Shown: positions 24,823 through 33,986, numbered from the stretch's first letter. The stretch is 64,000 bases of DNA from Eggerthellaceae bacterium (GCA_022791455.1 JAAVZC010000014.1:124001-188000); one strand, 5' to 3'. Made by a program: numbers and translations. The notes: generated by a model from the letters alone, not told the origin.

Positions 24823-24943
24823 GCGAGGCTCATTGTGAAGGAAGCACCTCGCCCGGTCAAGCAACAGCTGGCGTACGGAGCTCCAGGGCGAAAAGAAAGT
24901 CAAAACCAACCAAACCACATATCGTTCCGCGACGCGGCGGTAT

Positions 24944-25432
24944 CTACAACCGCAACGAAATGAACATACGGCTCTGGCCAGGAACCTCTCGGAAGCCGTA
25001 TTTCGCGTAGAAGCTGCGCGCCTTGTCGTCGACGGGGTCCACCAGAAGCGCCTTCGCCCCAATCTGCTGGGAAACCACCACTGCACGGCGGATTGCGTCC
25101 CCCAGCAGCGATGACCCCAATCCATGGCCCTGGAAGCGCTCGTCAACGCCGAGCATTCCCAGCAGCACGGCAGGAATCTTCTCGGGCGCGTTACGGCGAA
25201 GCCAGCCACCTTCCACTTCATCGCGCACCACCGCGTGGGCGCTCAGGGAATAGAGCCCCGCCACATGCTCCTCGCAGCACACCACGTAGACGACAGCGGT
25301 GCCATGCTTTTCCGCAGACTTGGCCCGCCTGCGCGCCCACTCGTCAACAACGGGAACGCCGCAACAAAAATCTTCGAGCGCATCTCCCTCCCCCACTTTT
25401 CGAGGAGGCTCGAAAGCGGGCCTCACTCCCAA
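24944..25432 (-). CDS. GNAT acetyltransferase toxin (TacT-like)
   Basis: A 162-residue acetyltransferase. The acetyl-CoA loop LGMLGVDERFQGHGLGSSLLGDAIRRA (Q/RxxGxG) is at about 92-118, and the catalytic-type tyrosine follows in KARSFYAKYGF. FCCGVPVVDEWARRRA near the N-terminus is characteristic of toxins that acetylate the amino acid on charged tRNA. The gene uses GTG and overlaps the upstream DUF1778 antitoxin by ten bases, the standard arrangement of TacAT/AtaRT pairs. Confidence 0.88.
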   Translation of the reverse strand: MGVRPAFEPPRKVGEGDALEDFCCGVPVVDEWARRRAKSAEKHGTAVVYVVCCEEHVAGLYSLSAHAVVRDEVEGGWLRRNAPEKIPAVLLGMLGVDERFQGHGLGSSLLGDAIRRAVVVSQQIGAKALLVDPVDDKARSFYAKYGFREVPGQSRMFISLRL

Positions 25433-25689
25433 ACCGCCTTCTGGGCCACAAGCTTCCTCGCGGCCTCGGGCATCGGCTCCTCGATTGCCGCGGCGAACCG
25501 AGCGAAGTCGCCAGAGGCGAGGCGCGTGGTGGTCTCCTGTTCTATGTCGTAGCGGGCCGCCTCAAGGAGGTGGTCAAGGGCCCACTGGGTGAGCGTCTGC
25601 CCTCGCAACGAGGCCGCTCGCTCCACCTCGTCGCGCTGGGCAGAAGTCATGCGCATATCGAAACGGCAGTCTTTCACAGCTGTTGCCAT
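25423..25689 (-). CDS. DUF1778 ribbon-helix-helix antitoxin
   Basis: An 88-residue antitoxin. CRFDMRMTSAQRDEVERAASLRGQTLTQWALDHLLEAAR is the ribbon-helix-helix DNA-binding module; the acidic/hydrophobic tail (SGDFARFAAAIEEPMPEAARKLVAQ) should wrap the toxin active site. It is the first gene of the pair and probably autoregulates through the palindrome upstream. Confidence 0.9.
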   Translation of the reverse strand: MATAVKDCRFDMRMTSAQRDEVERAASLRGQTLTQWALDHLLEAARYDIEQETTTRLASGDFARFAAAIEEPMPEAARKLVAQKAVWE

Positions 25690-25720
25690 CGGATCCCTCG
25701 CTTTCTATCTGAGGGAATAT

Positions 25721-25741
25721 TGTACGGAATATTTACGTACA
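25721..25741. promoter_or_regulatory. candidate operator of the toxin-antitoxin operon
   Basis: TGTACG-N9-CGTACA, perfect six-base arms in AT-rich DNA 32 bases before the antitoxin ATG. The position fits binding by the ribbon-helix-helix protein. Confidence 0.55.
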
Positions 25742-25798
25742 TATCAATAGAATGCCAAAAGAGTTGAGCAGCCGACACGGCCCCACCAAAAACAGAGC

Positions 25799-25822
25799 GA
25801 GCCCCCGGGGGGACGGGGGCTC
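25799..25822 (-). terminator. terminator downstream of NrfD-type gene
   Basis: GAGCCCCC pairs with GGGGGCTC in the gap between the molybdoenzyme operon end and the antitoxin promoter. On the minus strand it is followed by TCGCTCTGTTTTT. Confidence 0.65.
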
Positions 25823-25885
25823 TGATGAAATGGAGGAGATGTTTAAGTTGGGGGCCGTCCTCGATCCTGGCCGCTTCCGCCCATT

Positions 25886-25926
25886 GTCATCCTGAGCGGA
25901 GGCGAAGCCGGAGTCGAAGGATCTTC
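25886..25926 (+). repeat. CATCCTGAGCG repeat, single copy
   Basis: GTCATCCTGAGCGGAGGCGA followed by AGCCGGAGTCGAAGGATCTT. It is one arm of the REP-like family, just outside the stop of the NrfD-type gene. Confidence 0.8.
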
Positions 25927-25939
25927 GCAGCCCGGGAGG

Positions 25940-27217
25940 CTACTCCTGGCCCTGAGGCTTCAGGGGCAGGAACTTGAGTCCTAGGAAGAAGACCAGGAAG
26001 CCGAGGGCCACGACGCCCAGGGTCACGCCGAACTCGAGGGCGGTGGGCCAGTAGACCATGCCCTGGTAGGCCTGGGCCAGATTGCCCTCCCAGTTGGTGA
26101 CGGTGAAGGGGGTGAGGGCAGAGGCGTAGTCCAGATTGGCGATCTGGAAGCCGCCAACCAGGAGCTGCACGCGCTTGCAGAAGATGGCGGCGATGGCCAG
26201 GATGCCGGCCACGGCCAGGAGCGGGGTCGTGCGCAGCTGCGGGACCACGCAGAGCACGACGGCGACGACGCTCAAGATGATCTCACCCCAGAAGAAGGGC
26301 GCGAGCGGGCCGGAGACCAGCATGTCCACGACCGCGAGGCCGGAGCCCGCCGGGAACGCCTCGGTCAGCAGGTCGCAGCCGAAGAAGTACAGGTCCACCA
26401 GCAGGAACACGGCCAGCAGCTTGGCGAGCTTCACCAGGTAGGCCTGGTCGAGCTTCAGGTAGCCGGCGGCGCGCAGGGCGATGACGGTGGCCATCACGAG
26501 GCCGGTGCCGCAGACGAGCGCGGAGCTCACGAACCAGGGCGCCAGCAGGGCGGTGTGCCACATCTCGTGGGACTGCTGCAGGCCGAAGATCCAGGCGGTG
26601 ACGGAGTGCACCATGACGGCGGTGACGAGCGCGATCACGGAGATCACGCGCAGGGCCACGGCCGATACCTTCCCCTTCTCGTGCTGGACCTGCGCCCACA
26701 GGTACACGCAGCTGAGCACCAGGTACACCATCAGCACGATGATGTCCCACATGAGCGGCGATCCGAGGTTCGAGTACGCGAACAGCTCCCACACCCGGGC
26801 CGGCTGCCCGAGGTCAACGACCACCATGCCGATGGCCGCAACGGTCGCCGCGATGGAGGTCATGACGGCCACCTTGGAGATGCCGCCGAATCCCTGGATG
26901 CCGAACGCTTTCGGCACAGAGCTGATGATCAGGCCGCCGGCGCTAAGGCCGACGAAGAACATGAAGGACGTGATGTACAGGCCCCAGGAGTCCAGGTTGC
27001 GCATGGCGGTCTGCACCATGCCGCCGGAGAGCTGCATGCCCCACAGCACGATGCCGATGATGGCGATCACCGCCGACACGCCAATGGCGATGGTCAGCCC
27101 CTTGCCGCCCTTGACGGCTACCTTGGCGCCCGCCGCCTCGCGGGCCTTGCCCCTGGCCGGCGCGGCCGCGGGGGCGAAGTCGTCGTCGATGACGCCGACG
27201 TTGTCAATATTAGTCAT
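25940..27217 (-). CDS. NrfD-type membrane subunit of molybdoenzyme operon 2
   Basis: A 425-residue membrane protein with an Ala/Lys-rich N-terminal tail and about ten hydrophobic segments. LDSWGLYITSFMFFVGLSAGGLIISSVPKAFGI and ELFAYSNLGSPLMWDIIVLMVYLVLSCVYLWAQ are NrfD-family features (PF03916, long type). It should connect the menaquinone pool to the ferredoxin subunit encoded upstream. A 135-base gap carrying an inverted repeat pair separates it from the ferredoxin gene, wider than elsewhere in the operon, but orientation and family support joint function. Confidence 0.88.
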   Translation of the reverse strand: MTNIDNVGVIDDDFAPAAAPARGKAREAAGAKVAVKGGKGLTIAIGVSAVIAIIGIVLWGMQLSGGMVQTAMRNLDSWGLYITSFMFFVGLSAGGLIISSVPKAFGIQGFGGISKVAVMTSIAATVAAIGMVVVDLGQPARVWELFAYSNLGSPLMWDIIVLMVYLVLSCVYLWAQVQHEKGKVSAVALRVISVIALVTAVMVHSVTAWIFGLQQSHEMWHTALLAPWFVSSALVCGTGLVMATVIALRAAGYLKLDQAYLVKLAKLLAVFLLVDLYFFGCDLLTEAFPAGSGLAVVDMLVSGPLAPFFWGEIILSVVAVVLCVVPQLRTTPLLAVAGILAIAAIFCKRVQLLVGGFQIANLDYASALTPFTVTNWEGNLAQAYQGMVYWPTALEFGVTLGVVALGFLVFFLGLKFLPLKPQGQE

Positions 27218-27260
27218 AGGAGTTTCTCCTTAAGGATCGAGAGGGGGTTTACCCCAGGTA

Positions 27261-27340
27261 GTCATCCTGAGCGCAAGCGAAGGATCTTTGCAATCGCGGA
27301 GATCCTTCGGCTTCGCGCCACGCGCTCCACTCAGGATGAC
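27261..27340. repeat. inverted pair of CATCCTGAGCG repeats inside molybdoenzyme operon 2
   Basis: GTCATCCTGAGCGCAAGCGA on one side and CTCCACTCAGGATGAC on the other enclose two opposed GGATCTTTG/GATCCTTCGG arms. It lies between ferredoxin and NrfD-type genes and could fold in the mRNA and affect expression of the last gene. Confidence 0.8.
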
Positions 27341-27352
27341 AACAAAGGCAAG

Positions 27353-27973
27353 CTACTGAATGTAGTAGACGGAGGGGTTCGTTCCCTCGTCCGCTAGCAA
27401 CTGTCGGCAGTTCTTGTCGCGAATCAGCTTGGAGACCTCCGACTCGGGATCGTCAAAGTCTCCCCAGAAGCGAGCGCGTCCGGGACAGGCCCACACGCAT
27501 TCCGGCTCTTCCCCTTTCGCAATGCGGTGCCAGCACATGGTGCATTTCTCCACCGTATGCTTTTGATGACTCGGAGCATCTGCGGCTCCAAGCGCGACGC
27601 TCAGCATAAACTGCGGCTCTTCCCAATTGAAGGAGCGTACGCCGGTGTAGGGGCAGGCGCTCATGCACATGCGGCATCCGATGCACTTGTCGGCGTCCTG
27701 GCGCACGATGCCCGTATCGGCATCCTTGTAAGTGGCACCCACGGGGCACACCTTCACGCAAGCGGGATTTTCGCAGTGCTGGCAATTCACCGGAACGTAA
27801 GAGATCGTCGAATTCGGAAACTCTCCCGCCGGAATGTCCACCCAATCGCCTCCGTCGGTCAAAATGCGGTTCCACCACATATCATCCGGAAGGTTGTTCT
27901 CGATTTTGCAGGCCACAGAACAGGTGTGGCAGCCAATACATCTATTTTGGTCGATTACGAAACCATATCGCAT
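27353..27973 (-). CDS. four-cluster ferredoxin subunit of molybdoenzyme operon 2
   Basis: A 206-residue DmsB/PsrB-type protein. Cysteine groups CIGCHTCSVAC, CQHCENPACVKVCP, CIGCRMCMSACPYTG and CTMCWHR...CVWAC would ligate four [4Fe-4S] clusters. The start at 27973 has TAAGGAGG and is ten bases after the stop of the catalytic gene. No signal peptide is seen, as expected for a subunit carried out by a Tat-bearing partner. Confidence 0.92.
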   Translation of the reverse strand: MRYGFVIDQNRCIGCHTCSVACKIENNLPDDMWWNRILTDGGDWVDIPAGEFPNSTISYVPVNCQHCENPACVKVCPVGATYKDADTGIVRQDADKCIGCRMCMSACPYTGVRSFNWEEPQFMLSVALGAADAPSHQKHTVEKCTMCWHRIAKGEEPECVWACPGRARFWGDFDDPESEVSKLIRDKNCRQLLADEGTNPSVYYIQ

Positions 27974-27983
27974 GATTTCCTCC

Positions 27984-30457
27984 TTATCGCCGCTTCGCAT
28001 CTACACGAGCATCGGAGTAGCTTGCGGCTACAGCCCACTCGTCGTGCAGTGGGTAGGTCAGCTCTTGATATCCACCCTCTATGAACTGATCGCGTTGCCA
28101 GCCCTTGGGCATTCTGCTCATGCCCGTCGGCAGGCTGGGATCAATAACGCACTTGACTACCATCTTGCCTCGGTCGTTGAACACTTCGACAATGTCGCCG
28201 TCTACGATTCCCCTCTCTTTGGCGTCCTGTGCGCTAATCTTGAAAATGGGCTCCGGATCCAGCTCGCGCAGAAGCGGCGAGTTGAACCACTGGGAGTGAG
28301 TCCTCCAGCGGGTATGCTCCTGGATGAACACAATCGGGAACTTCTTCGCTGCCTCGCTGTTTTCGCTCACCTCTGTCGATTCCTGGTAGTAAACGAGGTG
28401 CTCTTTCGCGAAACGCTCTTCCGTAGGCTGGCCGTATATGAGGCGCGGAGCGGGTAGCTCGGTATAGAGCTGCGCGCGCCCGGTCACTGTCGGGAACTGC
28501 GTGCGGCCAACAATGCCGGCCTTGCCCGGTATGGGAGTAAGCTCGATGTACTGCTCCTCGCGCAGGCGATCCAAGCTCACGCCAGCGGCCTCAACGGAGG
28601 GGCCGGACAGGAGCATCCGCGCATATTCCTCGAAGCCGTATTCAGCCGGGAACGCGTCCTCGTGGCCCATCGCTCGGCCAATCAGGCCGGCAATTTCAAC
28701 GTCGCTTTTCGCCTCGTACAGGGGATCGATGACTTGGTCCTGGTGGACGATATACGGGAAGTTATGGGCCTTGCGGAAATCTTCCACCTCGTAGAACGAG
28801 GCAACGGGCAGCACCATGTCGGCATAACGTGCCGTATCTGTCATCTCCATATCAAGCACCACATGGAAATCCAGGTTCGGGACAATGTCGTCGAAATAGC
28901 CGTTCGAAGCACCCCAGTTGCTTGCGGGATTGGAGATCGCCGTCAGCATCGCCTTGACCGGGAAAGGACCGCCCTCCCACTCCTGCTTCGCCACAACCTC
29001 ATGGAACAGAGTCCAGGGAATGTTAGAGACCATGCCCTTAAATCCAGGGGCCGCCCAAAGCCCAGGGATGTTTAGGGAAAGGTTGGTGTTGAGGTAGATG
29101 CCCGTAAAGCCAGCGCCATCTCGACCCAGCTGGCCTGCGAGCGCCATAAGAATGGCAATTGCCCAACAAGACTGATAGCCGTTATCGTAGTGGTCCATTC
29201 CGAACGAAATATTCACCGACACAGCGCGAGAGTTGGCAAACAAGTTCGCGAGCTCGATAATGGTTTCCTTCGGTACCCCCGTCACCGTGACTGCCTCATC
29301 GACCGAGTACTCCATCAGCCGGTTCTTAAGCAGCGAGTACGAGGTGTCGACCTCCACGCCATTGACCTCGAAAGATCCCTCCAGCGCCGGATCGACTGCT
29401 TCGTCGAAGAGCACAGCCGAGTTGCTGGCCGCGTCCCACACGTAGAACTCATCAATGGGTTCTTGGGTTTCAGGATCTACCGGCACTTCCTCGAAATCGC
29501 TCTTGCGCAGCAACAGACCGGTGTCGCGGCGTACGAGAAGCGGTGCGGTTGTGCGGTTACGGATGAAGTCGTCGTTCTGCAGGTTGTTCTCAACGATATA
29601 GCGCGCCATCGCGAGGGCCAGATACCCGTCGGTGGTCGGCTTGATCGGGACATAGACATCGGACTTGTGGGCAGTCGCACTCTTGATCGGATCAATTGTG
29701 AGCACTTGCGTCCCCTGCTCTTTCGCATGCTGAATCCAGCGCCAATTCTGAGGTGCGCTATGCACCGGATTGCTGCCCCAGATCACAACATGAGACGAGT
29801 CCAGAACGCTCTTTGCCTCATTTGCGAAGTACATCAGGCCGGTTCCCAAAACGCGGTCGATGCCATAGCCGGTCGCAAGGTCCACGATGCCGGCAGGAGA
29901 CGTTACTCCCATCACATTGCCCAAACGAGCGAAGATGCCCGTGGCGCCGTGCATTTCACCGTAGTTTCCCGTACCCAGCGTAAATGCAACCGCCGTCGGG
30001 CCATAGGTCTCAATGGTCTCTTTGAAATGGTCGGCTATCTCGGAAATCGCGTCGTCCCAAGAAATCCGCTCCCATTCGCCTGCTCCGCGCTCGGTACCGT
30101 CCACGCGGCGCATCGGGTACTTAATTCGCTCCGATCCATAGATGCGGTGCATATAGGACATGCCGCGCAAGCAGCTCCCTCGATAGAGATCTTGGCTGTA
30201 CTCGGCGGGCTCCAGACGGACGATTTTTCCATCGCGAACGTGGGCTGCATATCGGCACGACTGCATGCAGTTCGACCGGCACACGCCATAACCCACGGTC
30301 TCCTCCGCTTGAGCACCCTGGGCAATTGCGCCCTGGGCTCCAACGGTCAGAGACAATCCCGATGCCCCGGCGATTGCACCGGCAACAGCGGCGGTGCCCT
30401 TTAGGAAGGATCTACGAGAGACCCCCCCCCATGCGTGATTTTAGAAGATTGTGACAT
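27984..30457 (-). pseudogene. molybdopterin oxidoreductase catalytic subunit, frameshifted at a G9 tract (possibly phase-variable)
   Basis: An enzyme of the DMSO reductase superfamily, about 824 residues if in frame. Translation from ATG 30457 (AGGAGG eight bases upstream) gives MSQSSKITHGGG and then hits a stop after 18 codons, because the minus strand has nine G at 30422-30430. Adding one G restores VSRRSFLKGTAAVAGAIAG, a perfect Tat signal, continuous with the 790 codons downstream. No in-frame ATG or GTG precedes that signal. The body has the [4Fe-4S] motif CRSNCMQSC...GSCLRG and the usual molybdopterin domains. It may be an OFF state of slipped-strand variation, an assembly error or a recent mutation. 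The reductase substrate is unknown; the operon continues with ferredoxin and NrfD genes. Confidence 0.85.
30422..30430 (-). repeat. G9 homopolymer in the signal-peptide coding region
   Basis: Nine consecutive C on the plus strand (G on the coding strand), located 27 bases into the molybdoenzyme gene. Its length sets the reading frame of the Tat motif: ten or seven G is in frame, nine is out. Confidence 0.9.
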
Positions 30458-30566
30458 CTCTCATCCTCCTGTTTCCCGTCCCCTCGGGCGAATCCTCTTG
30501 CGGCCGCCCCGGAAACGGGCTCTCTCAACAGACTTGCGAATCGGCCGGATTCAACATGGGCACAGT

Positions 30567-30596
30567 CTGTCATACGCTGTCATACACTGTCAACCC
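30567..30596. promoter_or_regulatory. three 10-bp direct repeats upstream of molybdoenzyme operon 2
   Basis: CTGTCATACG, CTGTCATACA, CTGTCAACCC follow one another with a strict 10-base period, about 110 bases before the operon start. One helical turn spacing suggests a cooperative activator or repressor site. The remaining intergenic sequence to 30695 is AT-richer and probably holds the promoter. Confidence 0.45.
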
Positions 30597-30695
30597 CTAA
30601 TGTAGGACAAACTATGACAAAAGCTATTCTATTTTGAGGATAGAAGCGTTGCATGCCGCTTTGCCTGCAGCTGCCAGGGTGCCGCCTCCGGACGA

Positions 30696-30878
30696 GGACC
30701 GAAAAGGCGGCCGTCCCCCACAAAGACGAGGCTAACTTTGGGGCTCGGCGGGGTTTTCGATCCCGCAACGCAGACCGGGGACCGAAAAAGGGGTCGTCCC
30801 CCACAAGACCGCGGGGGACGACGGGGTTTTTGATCCCCGGCGCCTGGTGCCTGTGGGGATCGGTGGGGTTTTCGGTCC
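30696..30878. repeat. palindromic intergenic element with GGACCGAAAA/TTTTCGGTCC ends
   Basis: GGACCGAAAA at 30696 and TTTTCGGTCC ending at 30878 are inverted. Inside, a near-duplicate (GACCGAAAA...CGTCCCCCACAA) occurs twice, and GTCGTCCCCC (30793-30802) pairs with GGGGGACGAC (30813-30822) before GGGGTTTTTGATCC. The GACGGGGTTTTTGATCC string also occurs in the repeat near 57.8 kb. No gene is present in 30458-30895. Confidence 0.65.
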
Positions 30879-30895
30879 TTACGGGCCGAGGCGCC

Positions 30896-32479
30896 CTAGC
30901 GTTTCAGGGCGCCGAAGATGCCGCGGATTAGTTGGCGGGAGGCTTCGCGGCCGATTTGGCCGATGACGGAGTTCACCGTCTTGGCCGCCTGCTCCGCTTT
31001 CTTTTGCTCCGCCTTCGCCTGGCGCTCCGCTTCTTTTTCGGCCGCTTTTGCTGCTGCGGCGGCGGCCCGTTCCGCTTCTTTCTCGGCCGCTTTCTGGGCT
31101 TTCGCCTCTTCGGCGGCCTTCTGCTTCTCGAACGCGGCCCGTTCCGCTTCCAGCGCCGCCCGTTCCTTCGCCAGGGCGTCCGCCTCTTCCGCCTCTGCCT
31201 TCTGCGCGGCAATCATCTCGTAGGCGCTTTCGCGATCCTCCGCGGTGCCGTACTTCTCCATCAACGCCGACTGCGCCGCCACTACCTGCTCGATCACCTC
31301 CGGCGTCGCCGCGCCCATGCTGCATTCCGGCGTGACCACCATCGCGCGCTCCACCATGGTCGGACGGCCGTCTTCGTCCAAAAACGACACGAGCGCCTCG
31401 CCCGTGCCCACTTCCAGCAGCGCCTCGGCACTGTCAAACGCCGGGTTCTCCCGAAACGCCGCCGCGGCCGCCTTCACCGCCTTCTGCTCGGCCGGCGTGT
31501 AGGCGCGCAGTCCGTGCTGAACGCGGTTCGAAAGCTGCGCCAGCACCTCGTCGGGAATGTCGGAGGGCGACTGCGTGATGAAGTAAATGCCCACGCCCTT
31601 CGAGCGAATGAGCTTCACCACCTGCACGATCTTGTCCTGCAGCTCCTTCGGGCAATTGTCGAACAGCAGGTGCGCCTCGTCGAAGAAGAACACGAACTTA
31701 GGCTTGTCCGGGTCGCCCACTTCCGGCAGGGTTTCGTAGAGCTCCGAGAGCATCCACAGCAAGAACATGGCGTAAATCTGCGGGCTGGAGATCAGCTTCG
31801 CGGCGTTCAAAATGTTCACGTAGCCGGCGCCGTTGGCGTCCACCGCCATCCAATCCGCTAGCTCCAAGTCCGGTTCGCCGAAGAAGAGGGCGCCCCCCTG
31901 GTCCTCCACCGCGATGAGCGCCCGCAGAATGGCGGAAATGGACTGGCTGGACATGCGGCCGTATTCCATCTCGTACTCTTTCGCGTGCTCGGAGGCGTAG
32001 GTGAGCATGGCGCGCAGGTCCTTGAGGTCGATGAGCAGCATGCCGTTGGCGTCGGCGATACGGAACACGATGTTGAGCACTCCTTGTTGCACGTCGGTCA
32101 GCTGCAGCAGTTGCCCCAGCATCACCGGGCCCATGTCGGAGACCGTGATGCGCACCGGGATGCCGTTTCCGCCGGTCATGTCCCACAGGCGCACGGGGCA
32201 GGCGGCAGGGGTCCAGTTGCTAATGCCCATCTTCGCCATGCGCTCCGCCACCTTCTCGGTAGCTTCGCCCGGCTGGGCCATGCCAGTTACGTCGCCTTTT
32301 ACGTCGGCCAAAAACACGGGCACGCCTGCCTGGGAGAACCCTTCAGCGAGCGTCTTCAACGTGACCGTTTTGCCTGTGCCGGTGGCGCCGGCCACCAGCC
32401 CGTGGCGGTTCGCCTTGTCCAGCAAGAGGTAGCAGGGGTTGTCGCCTTTGGCGACGAAGATGCGCGATCCGTCCAACAT
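30896..32479 (-). CDS. HerA-like/DUF853 (YjgR) ATPase
   Basis: A 527-residue P-loop ATPase of the HerA/FtsK superfamily. Walker A GATGTGKT is at residues 31-38, Walker B KFVFFFDEAHLLF near 265, and sensor-like YFITQSPSDIPDEVLAQLSNRVQHGLRAYTP follows. This matches the YjgR family (DUF853), whose cellular role is unclear. The C-terminal 90 residues are a highly charged Ala/Glu/Lys coiled coil ending in IGQIGREASRQLIRGIFGALKR. No NurA nuclease partner is adjacent, arguing against a HerA-NurA resection pair. Confidence 0.9.
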   Translation of the reverse strand: MLDGSRIFVAKGDNPCYLLLDKANRHGLVAGATGTGKTVTLKTLAEGFSQAGVPVFLADVKGDVTGMAQPGEATEKVAERMAKMGISNWTPAACPVRLWDMTGGNGIPVRITVSDMGPVMLGQLLQLTDVQQGVLNIVFRIADANGMLLIDLKDLRAMLTYASEHAKEYEMEYGRMSSQSISAILRALIAVEDQGGALFFGEPDLELADWMAVDANGAGYVNILNAAKLISSPQIYAMFLLWMLSELYETLPEVGDPDKPKFVFFFDEAHLLFDNCPKELQDKIVQVVKLIRSKGVGIYFITQSPSDIPDEVLAQLSNRVQHGLRAYTPAEQKAVKAAAAAFRENPAFDSAEALLEVGTGEALVSFLDEDGRPTMVERAMVVTPECSMGAATPEVIEQVVAAQSALMEKYGTAEDRESAYEMIAAQKAEAEEADALAKERAALEAERAAFEKQKAAEEAKAQKAAEKEAERAAAAAAKAAEKEAERQAKAEQKKAEQAAKTVNSVIGQIGREASRQLIRGIFGALKR

Positions 32480-32596
32480 GGGGACTCCTCACCGTTGGGG
32501 TTTATTCACCGAGCAAAACTATAGCTGCCCGCGAAAGTGAAGCCGCGAACCGTTGGCCAACCGCTATCGACGAGAACGCGAGGTGGGAGCGCTGGG

Positions 32597-33400
32597 CTAG
32601 ACCGTTACCAATTGCTGCTGATAGGCCACGAAGGCCGCAGCGCCGTGGCCTTCGCGCGCCAGCACCTCTTGGAACCCACGGCGGGGAATGCCGTAAGTGT
32701 TGCTTTCCTGCGAAACGTGCATGGCCACCACGGTTTCCAGGCCAGAATGCAGAAGCGTCGCCAGCTCTGCCTGCGCTTGGTCGTTGGAGAGGTGGCCGCG
32801 GTCGGAAGCGATGCGCTGCTGCAAGTAGTAGGGGTAGCCACAGGTCTTCAGCATCCCCGGGTCGTGGTTCGATTCCAGCGCCAGCAGCCGCACGCCCGAC
32901 AGCGCCTCGTGGGCGGCTGGCGGCACATGGCCGCTGTCGGTGAGGTAGCCCAGCGCATCCCCCTCGCATTCCACGCGGAAACCGAAGGATGCAGCCGCAT
33001 CGTGTGAGGTGGCGAAAGGGTGCACCTGCATGCCGGCGAGCGAGAGCGCCTCCTCCGCCGCCAGCGGGCGCACCTCGCAAAGCCCCGCCTCGCGCGCCTG
33101 CTGAATGGGGTCGCTCTCCCCCACCGTGGCAGGGTGGGCGTACAGGGGCATATGCACGCCCTCCTTCGCCAGGCCGCGCAGCACCACGCCCAGGCACTTC
33201 GTGTGGTCGGAATGGGCATGAGTGATAACCAGGCCGCGCAGGCGATGGATATCGAAACCGGCCTCGGTGGCGCGGCCGAGGAAATCGCGCTTGCACAGAC
33301 CGCAGTCGATGGCGAAGCCCTCCCCGGTAAGGGAGTCCTCCACAATGGCAGCGTTCCCCTTGCTGCCGCTGGCCAGCACATGCAATTTCAAACGACCCAC
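32597..33400 (-). CDS. metallo-beta-lactamase fold hydrolase, WalJ/YycJ-like
   Basis: A 267-residue MBL-fold protein beginning LKLHVLASGSKGNAAIVEDS, the SGSxGN start typical of the YycJ/WalJ group of putative exonucleases. The zinc motif VITHAHSDHTK is at about 58-68 (His61, His63, Asp65, His66), with further ligands in YLTDSGHV and MHVSQESN. The GTG at 33400 is preferred since CAGGAGG stands five bases upstream; an ATG nine codons earlier is possible. It follows no operon partner; walK/walR are not nearby. Confidence 0.87.
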   Translation of the reverse strand: MGRLKLHVLASGSKGNAAIVEDSLTGEGFAIDCGLCKRDFLGRATEAGFDIHRLRGLVITHAHSDHTKCLGVVLRGLAKEGVHMPLYAHPATVGESDPIQQAREAGLCEVRPLAAEEALSLAGMQVHPFATSHDAAASFGFRVECEGDALGYLTDSGHVPPAAHEALSGVRLLALESNHDPGMLKTCGYPYYLQQRIASDRGHLSNDQAQAELATLLHSGLETVVAMHVSQESNTYGIPRRGFQEVLAREGHGAAAFVAYQQQLVTV

Positions 33401-33554
33401 ATCAACCTCCTGAAACGTGCCGACCATGGTACCAGTTCGCCCGCCCCCGCCGCACGACGCCCCCGTGGAGTGTTGATGGAGGATGCGGCAAAATTAGTTT
33501 AGTTGCTAAAATAAATTGGAAAGACGACGAGAGCGCACGAGCGAAAGCAGACTA

Positions 33555-33983
33555 ATGAGCAACTTCTTTAACAACCTTGGCCACAAGCTGGCTACTTTCA
33601 TGATGGGGCGCAACGGCGTGGACACGCTGGCCCAATGGTCAATAGGCGCCGGCATCGTGTTCATGATCTTGGACTTCCTGTTCGGCCCGCTTATGGGCAA
33701 CGGGTTCTTCTCCCTCATCGCCATGGCCTTCCTGCTGTACGCGTGCTTCCGCATGTACTCGAAGAACATTGCCAGCCGCGCGTTGGAGAACGCGAAACTC
33801 CAGGCGTTCATCCGCGGGCCCCAAGCCAAAATGCGCACCCTTTCCGCCCACTTCAAGAACCGCAAGACCACCAAGTACTTCAAGTGCGCGCAGTGCGGCC
33901 AATCGCTTTCCGTGCCGAAAGGCAAGGGCACGCTGCAGGTGACCTGCCCCAAGTGCGGCGCGAAGACGAAGATCAAGTCCTAG
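33555..33983 (+). CDS. membrane protein with C-terminal zinc ribbon
   Basis: A 142-residue protein with two hydrophobic segments (about 24-60, WSIGAGIVFMILDFLFGPLMG and FFSLIAMAFLLYACF) and a C-terminal zinc ribbon KCAQCGQSLSVPKGKGTLQVTCPKCGAK. The ribbon faces the cytoplasm if the positive-inside rule holds. The ATG at 33555 has only a weak ribosome site; an in-frame TTG lies 13 codons earlier. The next gene starts four bases after its stop, and the third overlaps the second, so the three form one operon. Confidence 0.75.
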   Translation: MSNFFNNLGHKLATFMMGRNGVDTLAQWSIGAGIVFMILDFLFGPLMGNGFFSLIAMAFLLYACFRMYSKNIASRALENAKLQAFIRGPQAKMRTLSAHFKNRKTTKYFKCAQCGQSLSVPKGKGTLQVTCPKCGAKTKIKS

Positions 33984-33986
33984 GTC

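Noticed and set aside
27984..30356. Shorter version of the operon 2 molybdoenzyme starting at a TTG
   Set aside because: That TTG has no ribosome site and would omit the Tat motif, while the intact signal lies just upstream in another frame beyond the G9 tract.
30896..32479. HerA helicase as part of a defence or repair system
   Set aside because: No NurA nuclease, SIR2 or other defence gene is adjacent, and the domain set fits the YjgR family.
32862..32880. tRNA-like TGGTTCGATTCCAG string
   Set aside because: It lies inside the metallo-beta-lactamase gene with no acceptor or anticodon stem.
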